From Peromyscus leucopus (lineage: Eukaryota; Chordata; Mammalia; Rodentia; Cricetidae), in assembly GCF_004664715.2 (NCBI RefSeq), contig NC_051079.1:62485660-62549659 (forward strand): a stretch of 64,000 bases of DNA. Reading direction: 5' to 3'. Shown piece by piece: positions 44,980 to 56,700 of this stretch. Numbering within the stretch: the first letter of the stretch is position 1; each line of letters starts with the position of its first letter. The notes beneath the pieces were generated by a model. The model saw only the letters and a list, made by a program, of their open reading frames with translations, did not search any database and was not told the DNA's origin. Made by a program: the position numbers and the translations under genes.

Positions 44980-47659
44980 CTGGAAGGAACCACGTGAATA
45001 TGGCGTTAGCTCACTCATCAGCAAATGGACAAAGCTGTACCAAGGTATATCTATCGAGACGTGAACTAGGACTGAGTGTTCTGCACATGGACCAGCCATG
45101 TTACTGATTTGCCTCTAGGAACAATGGAAAGGTCCCCCGTGAGAAGCACCCGTGGGAGCCTGTCTGGGCTGGTAGGTACACTTGTCACACTCAATGCATC
45201 CATGTGCTTTGCCCGACACAAACACACAAGTGTGAGGAGGACTATCAAACTTCTTTGCCTTTATCTAGAAGTACACAAGATTCTCCTCTGGCAGGAAGGG
45301 GACACCTGAGTCAAGAGACCTGCATCCTGTTCTCAACTACAGGAGCTCTCTGAACTTCAGTCTCCTTATTGGTGAACAGGTTCATGCCAGAAGAGAGAAG
45401 CCTGATGGCACTGCATGGCGCTAAGATTGCCATGACTTCCTCGTGCCCCTTTATTACTTGGATTCCTATTGTTTTCTGTGCCTTAGAGGGGAAATAAATG
45501 GTTGACTTGTCCCCCCCCCCAAAAAAAAGTATGAGCCAAGTTAATTAAATTAGAGCATTCTAGAAGAGAAAAAGAAGTGCCTCATCCGTTACGTAATTCC
45601 TTCCAGGGTATGCAATCTATCAATGAAATTAATGTATACAGGAGCACTTTCAAAGAGGTAAATTTAAATACAAACAAAAAGAATTAAGATAATGATAGAG
45701 GAAGATCAAATGAGCCTGCACTTAAATGGGGGGGGGGCAGTCTTCAGACCTCAGAAGTCTGTGATTACTAAGCTTGGGGTCTGCTGATGTTCCTTAACAG
45801 AAGCCAGGTCAGCTGGGGGTGCAGTCAGGCCCACTGGGTGGGCATACGGTTAATCACAGGGGATCCCTGCAAACGGCTTGCTCGATAATTAGTACCTAAA
45901 CAGAGGCGGGGTGCTTCATCTGAGCAGGTGCAACGTCTCTACTGCAATGAGCAGGCTTTAATGCAAAACGACCCATCGCCCATCACCCACTAGGGAATCC
46001 TGGGAGAGAGACTTCACTGTCCCACGCCTCAGTTTTCTCGGTGTCCACAGGGACAGTAACGCCTGCCTCCTGAGATTGTCGATAAAGTTAAATGATTCTG
46101 TAAGCACTGGGTGTAGGTGGGTGCATGCTGCACACCCAGCATTCCCAGCAGGACTATCAGCCAGTCCTCTGCTGAAGACAAGGCGCAGGAAGGGAGAGCA
46201 GCTAAAGAGACAGCCACCCTCGTCCTTAGAAGGTATTTTGGCTTAGATGGCATAAGACGGGCTCCACCGAGGATCCCATTGCCACACACCATGACCTGGG
46301 CCTTCCTCCACCTGAAACCATGTAGTTCCACACCTAGCAATGTGATACCACACAAGACAGCCAGCCTCGATGTCATCTCACTCGGCTCTACACACAAGCC
46401 ATCCTGTACCTCTCAGTGGGGACCGTTAGGGGCACTAACCTTTGCTCATACCAACCTGGTTTCCAGGAAATCTAATAAAATCTAACCATCTTGCCTCCCA
46501 CCCTACTGCCTACTGCAGCCCGACGGCAGAAGGAAGATGGGAAACGAGACTTCACCCCAGCCCTGCTCACTACGGAGGAAGCACCAACCTAAGATGAGGG
46601 GAAACGGACAGCGATGCTGGGGGCTATGAACACGCACAGTGAGCACCTCTAGGTGAGACAGAGCACAGGACAGAGCGACATGCACGTCCCCTAATATTTT
46701 CATGTAGGTGCTTGTCTCCCACCCTCCACCAGGTGGGCTTTGTTAATGAGGGACATCTGTCAGTGGCCATTTGCAAGTTACCTGGTTTCATTTTTCATTC
46801 TCCAGCCATCCCGACACTTGTGAAACCACAGCTCTTGGCCAGGAGAGATGCCAGTCTTCTTAGGGTCTTGGGCACAAAACGTCATTCTAAGAGAAAAAGA
46901 AACCACTGTTGTATCCAAAACTCTAGACAGTGCTTTCTGGATTCAACATAAATGGGAAAGGGAAAGAGAAACTTTCAGCATGTTATATCCACTCCAGAGC
47001 CTTCAGGACTGCCCATCCCTGATGCAGGACTGCCCATCCCTGATGCAGAACTGCCCATCCCTGATGCAGGACTGCCCATCCCTGATGCAGGACGGCAGCA
47101 TGTATCTTGCTTTATGATGCAGTCTTATGCAGCCTTGATCACACATTTCCTGCTTTTCTTCTCTATCTTCCCAAAAGGCTGCCTGCCATTTGGGGCCATG
47201 ACCTCTTGGAAGCTCCCATCCCTGCCAAAGCCCCCATGAACCTGACCACCCTGGACCTTAGGACAAAGGCGTATCTTTACGTGAATGTTGCTTCGGTAAT
47301 TGTCGTTGCTTACAACATGGACTTTAAAATGAAGGTTTTGTTCTACTTTACAAAAGGCTATGCTGCTGGAAACTGGTTTGGGGGTTTTGAGATCAAGGGT
47401 CAGCCTCACCACCATGCTCAAGGTCCCCATAAGGCACTGCTATGAACTCTCCATTGACAAGAGTTCTCGGAACTCAGCTGCATGTCAAAATCAAAGGTTT
47501 GGGCTGGAGAGACAATACCACAGTTAACAGTACAAACCGCACATGCAGAGGCCCAGAACTCTGTTCTCAGCACCCAGGTCAAGTGGCTCACCACCACCTC
47601 TAAGTCCAGCTCCAGAGGACCAGATATCCTCTTCTGTGGGTACCTGCACTCAGGTATAC

Positions 47660-47703
<44 letters not shown>

Positions 47704-50700
47704 TTTAAATCTTAAAAAAAAAAGTTCAGTTCATGGACAACCAAAAGCATAGGAAGAATCAAAGGCCTGCTAATCGCCATTTCACAACAGTTTGTGGGAA
47801 GCAAAAGCTTGTGGCTGTACCACACAGCCTTGATGACATGATTGCCACACAGATGACCAACACTGTGGAGGACACCTCACCCCAATGCCGAGGCAGGGAA
47901 AAAAAACCATATTCTAGACCTTTCCTGGGGAGTTTAAGCGCCTTCGGACCTACATGTTTATAAACCTGCAGAAAGAGAGCTTACCTCACTCACAGTCAGA
48001 AAACACAAATTCACACAATGCCAGACGGCATGCCGCCACCTGAATGGCAGCAGTGTCCCACTGTGGGACAGGAAGCAAAAGAGGGAGAGCATGGTGCTAG
48101 GGCCGAGAAGGAAAACTAGTCCAACCACTCCGGAGAGTTAACCATCAACAGACCACAGCTAAAGTTAGCGGGTACATTTCACAGACATCTGGATGTTGAA
48201 AAGCAACTCACAAAGCAGCGTGCCCAGTCATGGGAAATCTAGACGCATCTAAAACAATCCTGCATACTGCTAATGGGTATAAACAAAGGTGCTAATGGGC
48301 ATAGAAACATAAAGGAAGGAAGCACATTCCCATTAGGTAATTAATGCAAAGTTTTCGTTCTGTCTGGTTTGGAAGAGGGGAAGTTGTGGGCAGAGGAAGG
48401 ACACAGAGCTGACTGCAAATACTTCTGTGATCCTTGGCTTTTGGAACCTTCTATCAGAACACAACTTGGGAAACCGCTTATAGTTGTTAAGTCTTGATGG
48501 TGAACACTTTCACGAGTGTTCACTACATCTGAAATGTTTTATAATGAGGATTGTGTGTCTGCTGTCACACCTCTCAGCTCAGGCTGCAGTTAGGAGAGCA
48601 GGGGAGTTAACACAGGTACAATTACGGAGATCACAGGCTAGATTCTAACAGCTCCTCGATTAAGAAAAAAAAAGCCCCCAAGTCACAGGTTCCTAGACTA
48701 GATAACTCTAGGGAAGCCTCCAAAGTGCCAGTTCACTCCCGCCGCTGCCAGCCTGGCCAAGGGCAGTAGACACAAACAAGCCACAGGAAGAATAATCATG
48801 GGGACAAAGGTCAGAGGGAAAGACAAAAAGGTTGCAAGCTGCTTCCTCCCGCTGATGGTGGTCACTGCAGAGGTCCAGGAAGGAAACACTCCGCTCATGA
48901 GGAAGGCCTCCAGAGCCTCACTGGCTTTGAGCCCTCCTTGGCAGAGTTAGGGCACAGTAACAAGAGTTGATCTATAAAGGTCTGGATCTCCTAGTTTGGG
49001 GTTCAAAGAAACGAAAGGCTGCCAGCTGGCACAGCATGGGGAGCTCTTGGCTGGTGGAAGCCACAACCCCAACTCAGCAGCATGATTCAGAGCCGCTGGA
49101 GGAGACAGTGCTCTGAGAAGTGGCCTTTGCAAGGGTAGTCTCGTGGAAGGCTTCACCTGTGCGTCCAGATGCTCCAATTTTCCCCACACAGCACACGCAG
49201 AGAGCCCTGTCCAGTACTGAACTCCAGACAGTTCCTTCCCACCCCTCCCCTGAGGGCTGTGGTCAGGATGTAAGATGGACATACCACAGTTTCCAGAAGC
49301 CCATGTCTGCAAGTAACAGTCCTTGCAAAAAATAGTTGAAGTTTAGCTGGTGGCAGAGGACTCTGGATGTTACTCTTACAAAGGAAGAAATGCAGGACCT
49401 TGTGCCCGCCTCTCACAAAGACCAGAAGGAAAGGAACACTTACTTTCTCTGCGTTTCCCCAGACTTGACACGAATTCTTCGGATGTGCAGCTCCCTCGAG
49501 GGGTTGCTGGGTTGAGACAGGTAGCTGCGAAACTCATTCCACAGGTTGTACCAGGAATGAGATATCCTCTCCCAGGCAAGTCTGATCTTCAAGAGATCAC
49601 CCAAGTCCTCCTCAGTGTAGACCAGGAAGGTGTTGGTGGCATTCAGCTTGATCTTCTCCACTCTGCAAGATGAGGGAGAAGCTCGTCTCACGCCCTCCCA
49701 CCTCGGGAAACTGGCACAAATCCGCCCACCTCCTGCCCTCCATGTCCCCACTTCAAAGGCCCACCCAGGAAGCTGAGTTGTGCTCTACGCTGACAGATAA
49801 CTTTGCCCAAAGCACCTAACTTCTTATCAAAACCATTCCTGAGCAGCTATCCCTTTGTGCCACTAATTCCTAAGACACAGTGCCAAGGAAGAGCCGAAAA
49901 GAGAAAACACAGATTCACCTTCCCGACACAAGCATGCTGGCCGATCCTCAGCCCGAAGGCGGCAGTCTCCCTTCCTCCCTCCCTTCTTCCTTCCCCTCTT
50001 CCTGCCTCCTCTCCCATCCCTGCCTGGCCCATCATGCTAGCAATTGCGGATGTTCAATCCTCGTCTCCCAGCAAGACCTTGAGCCCAGACAAATTTGACT
50101 CCAGTGGCCTTCTTCTTCTTCTTCTTCTTCTTTTCTTCTTCTTCTTCTTCTTCTTCTTCTTCTTCTTCTTCTTCTTCTTCTTCTTCTTCTTCTTCTCCTT
50201 CTCCTTCTCCTTCTCCTTCTCCTTCTCCTTCTCCTTCTCCTTCTCCTTCTCCTTCTCCTTCTTCTTCTTCCTCTTCCCTTTTTTATTCCTTATTATCTGT
50301 TTGTTGACAGGATCTCACTGCATTTCTCAGGCTGTCCCAGAACTCACAATTCTCCTGCCACAGCCTCCCCAAGTGCTGGGATCCAGGCTGCACCGCCCAC
50401 ACCTGACTCTGATGACAGCATCAATTGGCAGGATGCTTTGTGCCTGGTGGGAACTCAACAGATCTCTCCAGACCTCCATGCACCCCTCCCACAGATGATC
50501 ACTACAGAAGTTCCAGGGATGACGTTCATCGAGTTCCCGAGTCCCTGAAGCCTCGGGTGTCAGGCGTTGCCTGAGATGAAACAGTGGTTTCTGCGCGGCT
50601 GATCCAGCAGTTTCGCACGCAGCTGATTCATCTTGGGAGCCTCCCTCCCTGAAGCCCTCTGAGTCAAGGACTTGAAGGAGAACACACAGCAGAAGAGAGG

Positions 50701-53700
50701 AAAGAGGAGATATAGATGCCAGCTAGAACCACCCAGCTCCTCCCCTGGGCAAGCCGACCTGACTCTCCCGTACTTCTTCCTCTCTCTCTCATTCTCAGAC
50801 TAACTAGTTCTCCATCCTGAACCAGAGTTGCAAAGAATGTTCTCACTTACACTTCCAAAGGCAGATCCGGGGAGTCTGCGTTACTGCCGTACAGGGTAAT
50901 GTAGAAGGTGGGCTGGATGTCTCCACTGTTCTTGTAGCTGAAGATGTGGACTTTCATCTGATAATGGTAAACTGTATGGACAACAGAACAAAGACCTTGT
51001 CATCTCAAAAGTCACATAGCATACTGGATTTTAGAAACAAATATCTTGTTGGTCCCATCTAACCTTAGCTGGGCTCTAGTCTTATTCTACCTGATAGCAC
51101 AGGAAATCAATGAAGAAGTGCCCTGAACTTGAGGGGGTCAAATGTTTGGGGACTTAGGACTATTTATTTTCTACTGTGTGACACTAAATTAAGGTATAGA
51201 CCTCTCTGGGTCTCAAGGTCTTTGTACATAAAATACTGTCTCACAAAATATCATAAACAGGTTATAGAAGTAAAAACTACTGCTTCCGTCTTCTGTGAAC
51301 TTTGCTTCCTGATAATTATGGGGTAGTATTTGCATCACAAAAGGGGTCCTTACCCTGGATTTCTGAAGGAACCACTTTACTAGGGCATGCACAATGTGAT
51401 CTGATTTTTAATAACTTGCTACATAGACCACAGCTCCTGGGCTGCTACATGACCTGTTCTGCAAGAAAGTATAAAGGAAGAAGAAGACCAAGGGGCACCC
51501 GGGAGCCTGAAGGTCAGTTACCTCTGAAAGGCATGCCAGCCCGGGTCTTCAAGTACATTTTGCTGTTCCTCTTCTTCCTCATCTTCTTAGCGTTGTAGCC
51601 AATGTTATTGCAACGGTTCTTGCGGCAGCTCAGACAGATCCCCTTTTTGAAGCGGTTAGGGTCTGTGCACTGGAAGGCAAAGCTCGGCTTGTCCTGATTC
51701 ACCAGAGAGTCGACAAAGAGGTGTACGGCTCGCTCGTGCTCACATTTCGCCGCCTCTGTGATTGCTGGGGAAACAGGAAGACAGAGAACACACGGGGATG
51801 AACCGCTTCTGGATGATCCCACCACTCGGTCAGCAGTCGCTGTATACCCACCTCATCCGGGATAGGCTTATTGAGGCTGGTGGTGTGTGATTATTAACAT
51901 AGGCTCAGCGGCATTCCAAGCTCTTATTAACATACAGAGGAATTTAAGACCACTCCAGCCATCTGTCTACTCTGTAAGGGAAGGCAATGCTAATATACTC
52001 AGAGAAATGGGGAGAAGAGAGTTCATACACTAAGAGTAAAATGGATGGCCAGGAGTGGTGGCACACACCTTTATTGCCAGCAGAGAGAGAAGGACCTCTG
52101 TGAGTTCGAGGCCAGCCTATTCTACATAGCAAACTCCAGTAGAGCAGAGACTATAGAGAGAGACCCTGCCTCAAAAAAAAATGAAAAGAGAAAAGAGTAA
52201 AATAGAGTGTGAAAGGGCAGATGTGTGGTAGAGTCACTAAGTCCTAACATTTATCTGGGTAGAAACACCAGAAATGAAAGTTGGGCATGGTGGCACATGT
52301 CTTTAATCCCAGCACTCAGGAGGCAATGGGAGGCAGAGCTCTGTAAGTTCAAGTCCAGCCTGGTTTACATATCAAGTTCCAGGCCAGCCGGAGCTACATA
52401 GTGAGATCCTGTCTCAAGAAAAAAAAAATTGGGCCAGGTGGCAGTGGCGCACCCCTTTAATCCCAGCACTTAGGAGGTAGAACCAGGTGGATCTCTGTGA
52501 GTTCGAGGCCAGCCTGGTCTACAGAGTGAGATCCAGGACAGGCACCAAAAACTACATAGGGAAACCTTGTCTTGGAAAAAAAAAAAATTAAACCGTAACG
52601 ATTGTGACTTGAAAGCATGAGCAAGCAGGTGAATGTTAAGAGGCAAGTTGTATGACTCAGCATACAACTTCTGTGGGAAGAGATGGGAATGATGAGTTGA
52701 ACTGTGTCGGCTGTACTCACAGCCCTGGCTGACTGAGACGATGGATAGAGTGAGTCAGACACAAGGCAGATCAAGTACACACTCACTTCCATATGCAATA
52801 GATCCCAAGACATCATTGAATCCACAGCCCGGCTGGAAGTCACCACCGTTGGGATAGATGTCAATGTGACCCACAGGCATCCGAATTCCAATGCTCAAGC
52901 CGAAGGAGGGAGTGTAGGTGTGCAGGACATCCACGAAGTCTGCATCGTCAGGAGACAGCCTCTTGTGTAAATCCGCCCCTTCAAACATGGGTCCTGCAGG
53001 ATCCAGACCTGCAGCGAAGAAAGGCAAGGTAGATTTAGTCAGAAGCACCAAGGCATTGAGTCTTGACTTAAAGTCCAAGTATGGAGTATGCAGAATGAAG
53101 ATGCTCTCTGAGCCCAGCAGCCAAATCCAGATACTGGAAATAAAAAATAAGGAATCCCTATGTGGTTGACCCAAGATGTCATCACTGAAATTAAGTCCTA
53201 TAATCACAGAACCAGCATGTTTTTGTTTTTTTTCTAAAGCCCCTGTGCCTCAGCCAGCCCAGTATACTGACCACAAGATTTACCCTGCTGTCAGCCCTGG
53301 GGAACCACAGGAGTGAGAACTAAAGCAGTTCTAGAATAAACTGGGCTCCTGACCTAAGCCATGCATCCCAGTCATTGCCCCTAGGCACCTTCCGCAGCAG
53401 AACTCTATCTGCCCCAAACCGGATGGTTTGTATTTGGACTCACTCTTCCCCTGCCTTTAGTTATGAGTCAGGCCTGGGCCCCAGCCCAGGTACAGACGAG
53501 AAAGGCATCTCCGATCTCAACATGGTGTGAACCCAAACACCAGACTTCACCATGCCTTCTGTTTTGCAGCCACAGTAAGAAAGACTTTCTGCCTCCCCAC
53601 CTTCCGTGTTGAACCTGAAAGCTACTCTACACGGGCCACTGGTTCTCCCACTCTGGACTGCTCAGATCATATGAAGGAGCGTGTTATAAACTTGGATTCG

Positions 53701-56700
53701 ACCATGTAGCTCTAAAACACAGTGAAAGGACCCCCAAGACACTAGTCATCTTCATGCGGATGCATCAGGCAAGCAGGTGGGGAGGGAACTGGTCAAGTAT
53801 ACATAGCTGTGTGAGACTTAACACTGTCTTTTCACTCTGGACTTTACAAATATGAAAACATTGTTTTAAAGAAAGAAATAATGAACAGACCCTCAAAGCA
53901 TAAGTATAGATTTCTGAGTCCCTGGCCCCCGGGGCTGGCACACACACAGAAATGTAGATTGGTTCCCCCAAGTGATGCTTGTGGACCAGACATTGACATT
54001 TTTTTCCTATTCTTCAGGATCATATATGAAGTGTAAACTCAGGCCTCAATTCATTTGTGTGAAAAATTAAGAGATTAAGAGTTTGTCTATGTTTATTATC
54101 GAGCTATCATTATACGAACAGGATTTATCCCAACCAGGAAGGCTCTTTGCTCTACCGACACACAAAAAGGATGTGGAAAGAGTTAAGAAATAAGATGTAG
54201 GGGCTGGAGACATGGCTCAGAGGTTAAGAACACTGGCTGCTCTCCCAGAGGACCTGGGTTCAATTCCCAGCACCCACATGGCAGCTCACAACTGCCTGCA
54301 ACTCCAGTTCCAGGGGATCCAACACCCTCACACAGACATACATGCAGTTAAAACACCAATGCCCAGAAAAAATAAAAACAAATAAATTATTTTTAAAAAA
54401 AGAAAACAAATAAGATGTACACAGGATGGGCCCTATTTTGTCTAAGACAAATGTTGGGCATTGAGAATGTTTAGGTCCTCAAGACACATTTGGTGATTTG
54501 GGGAGAAATTTTTGTTTATGGCACTTGTGAGTAAGAGAACTAACAGCATCTACTGAGGACAGGCCAGAGATAGAGTTAAACATCCTAAAATGTGCCACAT
54601 GGCCCTGACACACATACACATACACACCTCAAATCCCCACGGACCCACATAACGTCACTTCCCAGATGGAGAGACCCCAATCTAGAAATGCCAAGGCCTG
54701 GAGGCAACATGGGCAAGAACTATGTCGTTTTTGTTGTGTTTTGTTTATTTTGTTTTGAGTTGTTGAGACAAGGGCCTGGGGAGCTGGCAGAATGCTAATC
54801 GGTGCCACATGCAGCAGCCCTCATGTCTCAAAAGCAGGCCCTTCCCTCCAACCTCTCTGTGGAGCAGGGGCCTGGCCTCTGTCCAGTTGCATGTCCCACA
54901 CTGTTCTAGAACTCACAATGTAAACCACGCTGGTCTCGAACTCTTAGAGATCTGCCTGTTTCTGCTGGGATTAGAGCAGACGTCACACTACCCGGCAAGT
55001 CTGTGTCTTAGAAGGAGGCAATGGGTAACAGAACCATGTTCCCCAGATGCAGCACCAAGAAACAGTGAGTTCGCAGGGATGCACGTGAGAAGGTAACTTC
55101 AGGACAAAGGCAGCTGCTTTACGTGTGGAGTGAATAAACCTGGGCTTATTACTCCTGGAAACGGGTGGAGGCTAAAACCAGAAAGTGACAGAAGTTTGAA
55201 TGATTTTCTGGGTGACCATGGCAGAAAGGGATCCCAGGCTACTTAGGGCTCAACCCTAACCAGGACTAAAAGAAAGATGGTACCAGAGTGTGCCCTTCCA
55301 GAATAGCCCACAGTGACCTACTGGAGAGACTGCAAGAGCGAGCCATAGTGGGACATAGAGGCGTCCCCCTGCCTCTCACCATGTGCACCGAAGAGGAAAA
55401 GAGAGAAGAAGAAGAAGGGAACACTATGCTTTGCACCCAATACAAGAGAGGGGCTCTTGGCTGGGTACAAACAAAGGTCCCCACCAGACGGGCAGCTCCA
55501 TGGAAACAGAGCTGCTCTGGAGGAATGCCGACAGCTGAGGAGGCCTCACAGGCCAGTGTGGGGCCTTCACCTACCCAGCTCCCTGCTCGGACTGTGTGAC
55601 ACACATCCCCGGCCCACAAGCTCAGGAGAAAAGTGACATAATCGACTTTTTATTATATAGTTTATCTGTACTGCTAGATAGCAGCTAAGGGCAGGCCCTG
55701 CAACCTAGTAACCTGGACTGAATCCCAGACCTGCTACTTAAGAGTGTGCAAGATATTTGGTTCGTTGTTTAATCATCCGGGCCTCCTTCCCCCAACTGTG
55801 AAAGCTGCAAGGTTACTGTGTGGCTTAGAGATAGCACGGAGGAAGCACCCTGCGCTTGAGGGTTGAATTAAATGGCATCTATCCTATAGCCTGCACAGAA
55901 TGTACCTCACTCATACTTCTTAAAGGAATCCACCCACTTGCTCATTGCTCATAACTATAGGATTGGACATTAAATAGTACCTATCCTATAGCCTGCACAG
56001 AATGTAACTCACTCATACTTCTTAAAGGAATCCACCCGCTTGCTTATTGCTCATAACTATCTAGACACAAGTTCAGTAAGGAATGCATGACCTCTTCCCT
56101 ACTGCACCACAGATTACCTTCCGAAGCTATCTGCGGCAAGCAAACCCCACACCCTCCCACCAAGCAAGACTGGGACTCAGATCTCTAATAGGCCCCAAGC
56201 TAAGGACCCCTGTGGCCTCTGCACCGTGGCATCACTCCCTGAGGACCACACCCAAGCTGTGGTCTCCAACCTCTTATCACTCAGGTTCTCATGAGAAGCC
56301 TCCCCACATAAAAAAGAGACAGCCTACCTCCATCAGACACCTACAACAGCGTGGGGTAAGCAACTGGCCAGACCTCTGCTCCACAGAGAGCTGAGAGGGA
56401 AGGGCCGGCTGTCAGGACATGAGGGCTACTGCCTGTGACGTTGATTAGCATTCTCCCAGCTCCTCAGCTGGCCACAGACAAGAGGCCCTCTCCTCAGCAG
56501 CTGCCACCTAAACAAGCAAAAAGAACTGGAAAGCTCTCTAGCTAGTCCTATCTCACTTCAGACTGGAAACAAGGAAAAGCAAAAATCTTTGGTTTGTCCT
56601 TGTTACCAGGGACATATTGGACCTTGACCCTGGTAGAGACCACATGAGTGCTGCAATCTGCACCCAGCTGTCCCGGCTCTGGAACACTAGAGAATGGCCA

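Larger units (their letters stand above)
46887..49443 (-). other. LIPG intron 8
   Basis: It holds a 21-bp tandem repeat close to exon 9, an unidentified coding-like fragment (47,200-47,500), a B2 with CA tail, and otherwise unique sequence. Confidence 0.8.

Noticed and set aside
49803..50498. 231-codon plus-strand frame, longest in the window
   Set aside because: Most of it is Phe/Ser from a CTT/CTTCTC microsatellite inside LIPG intron 7.
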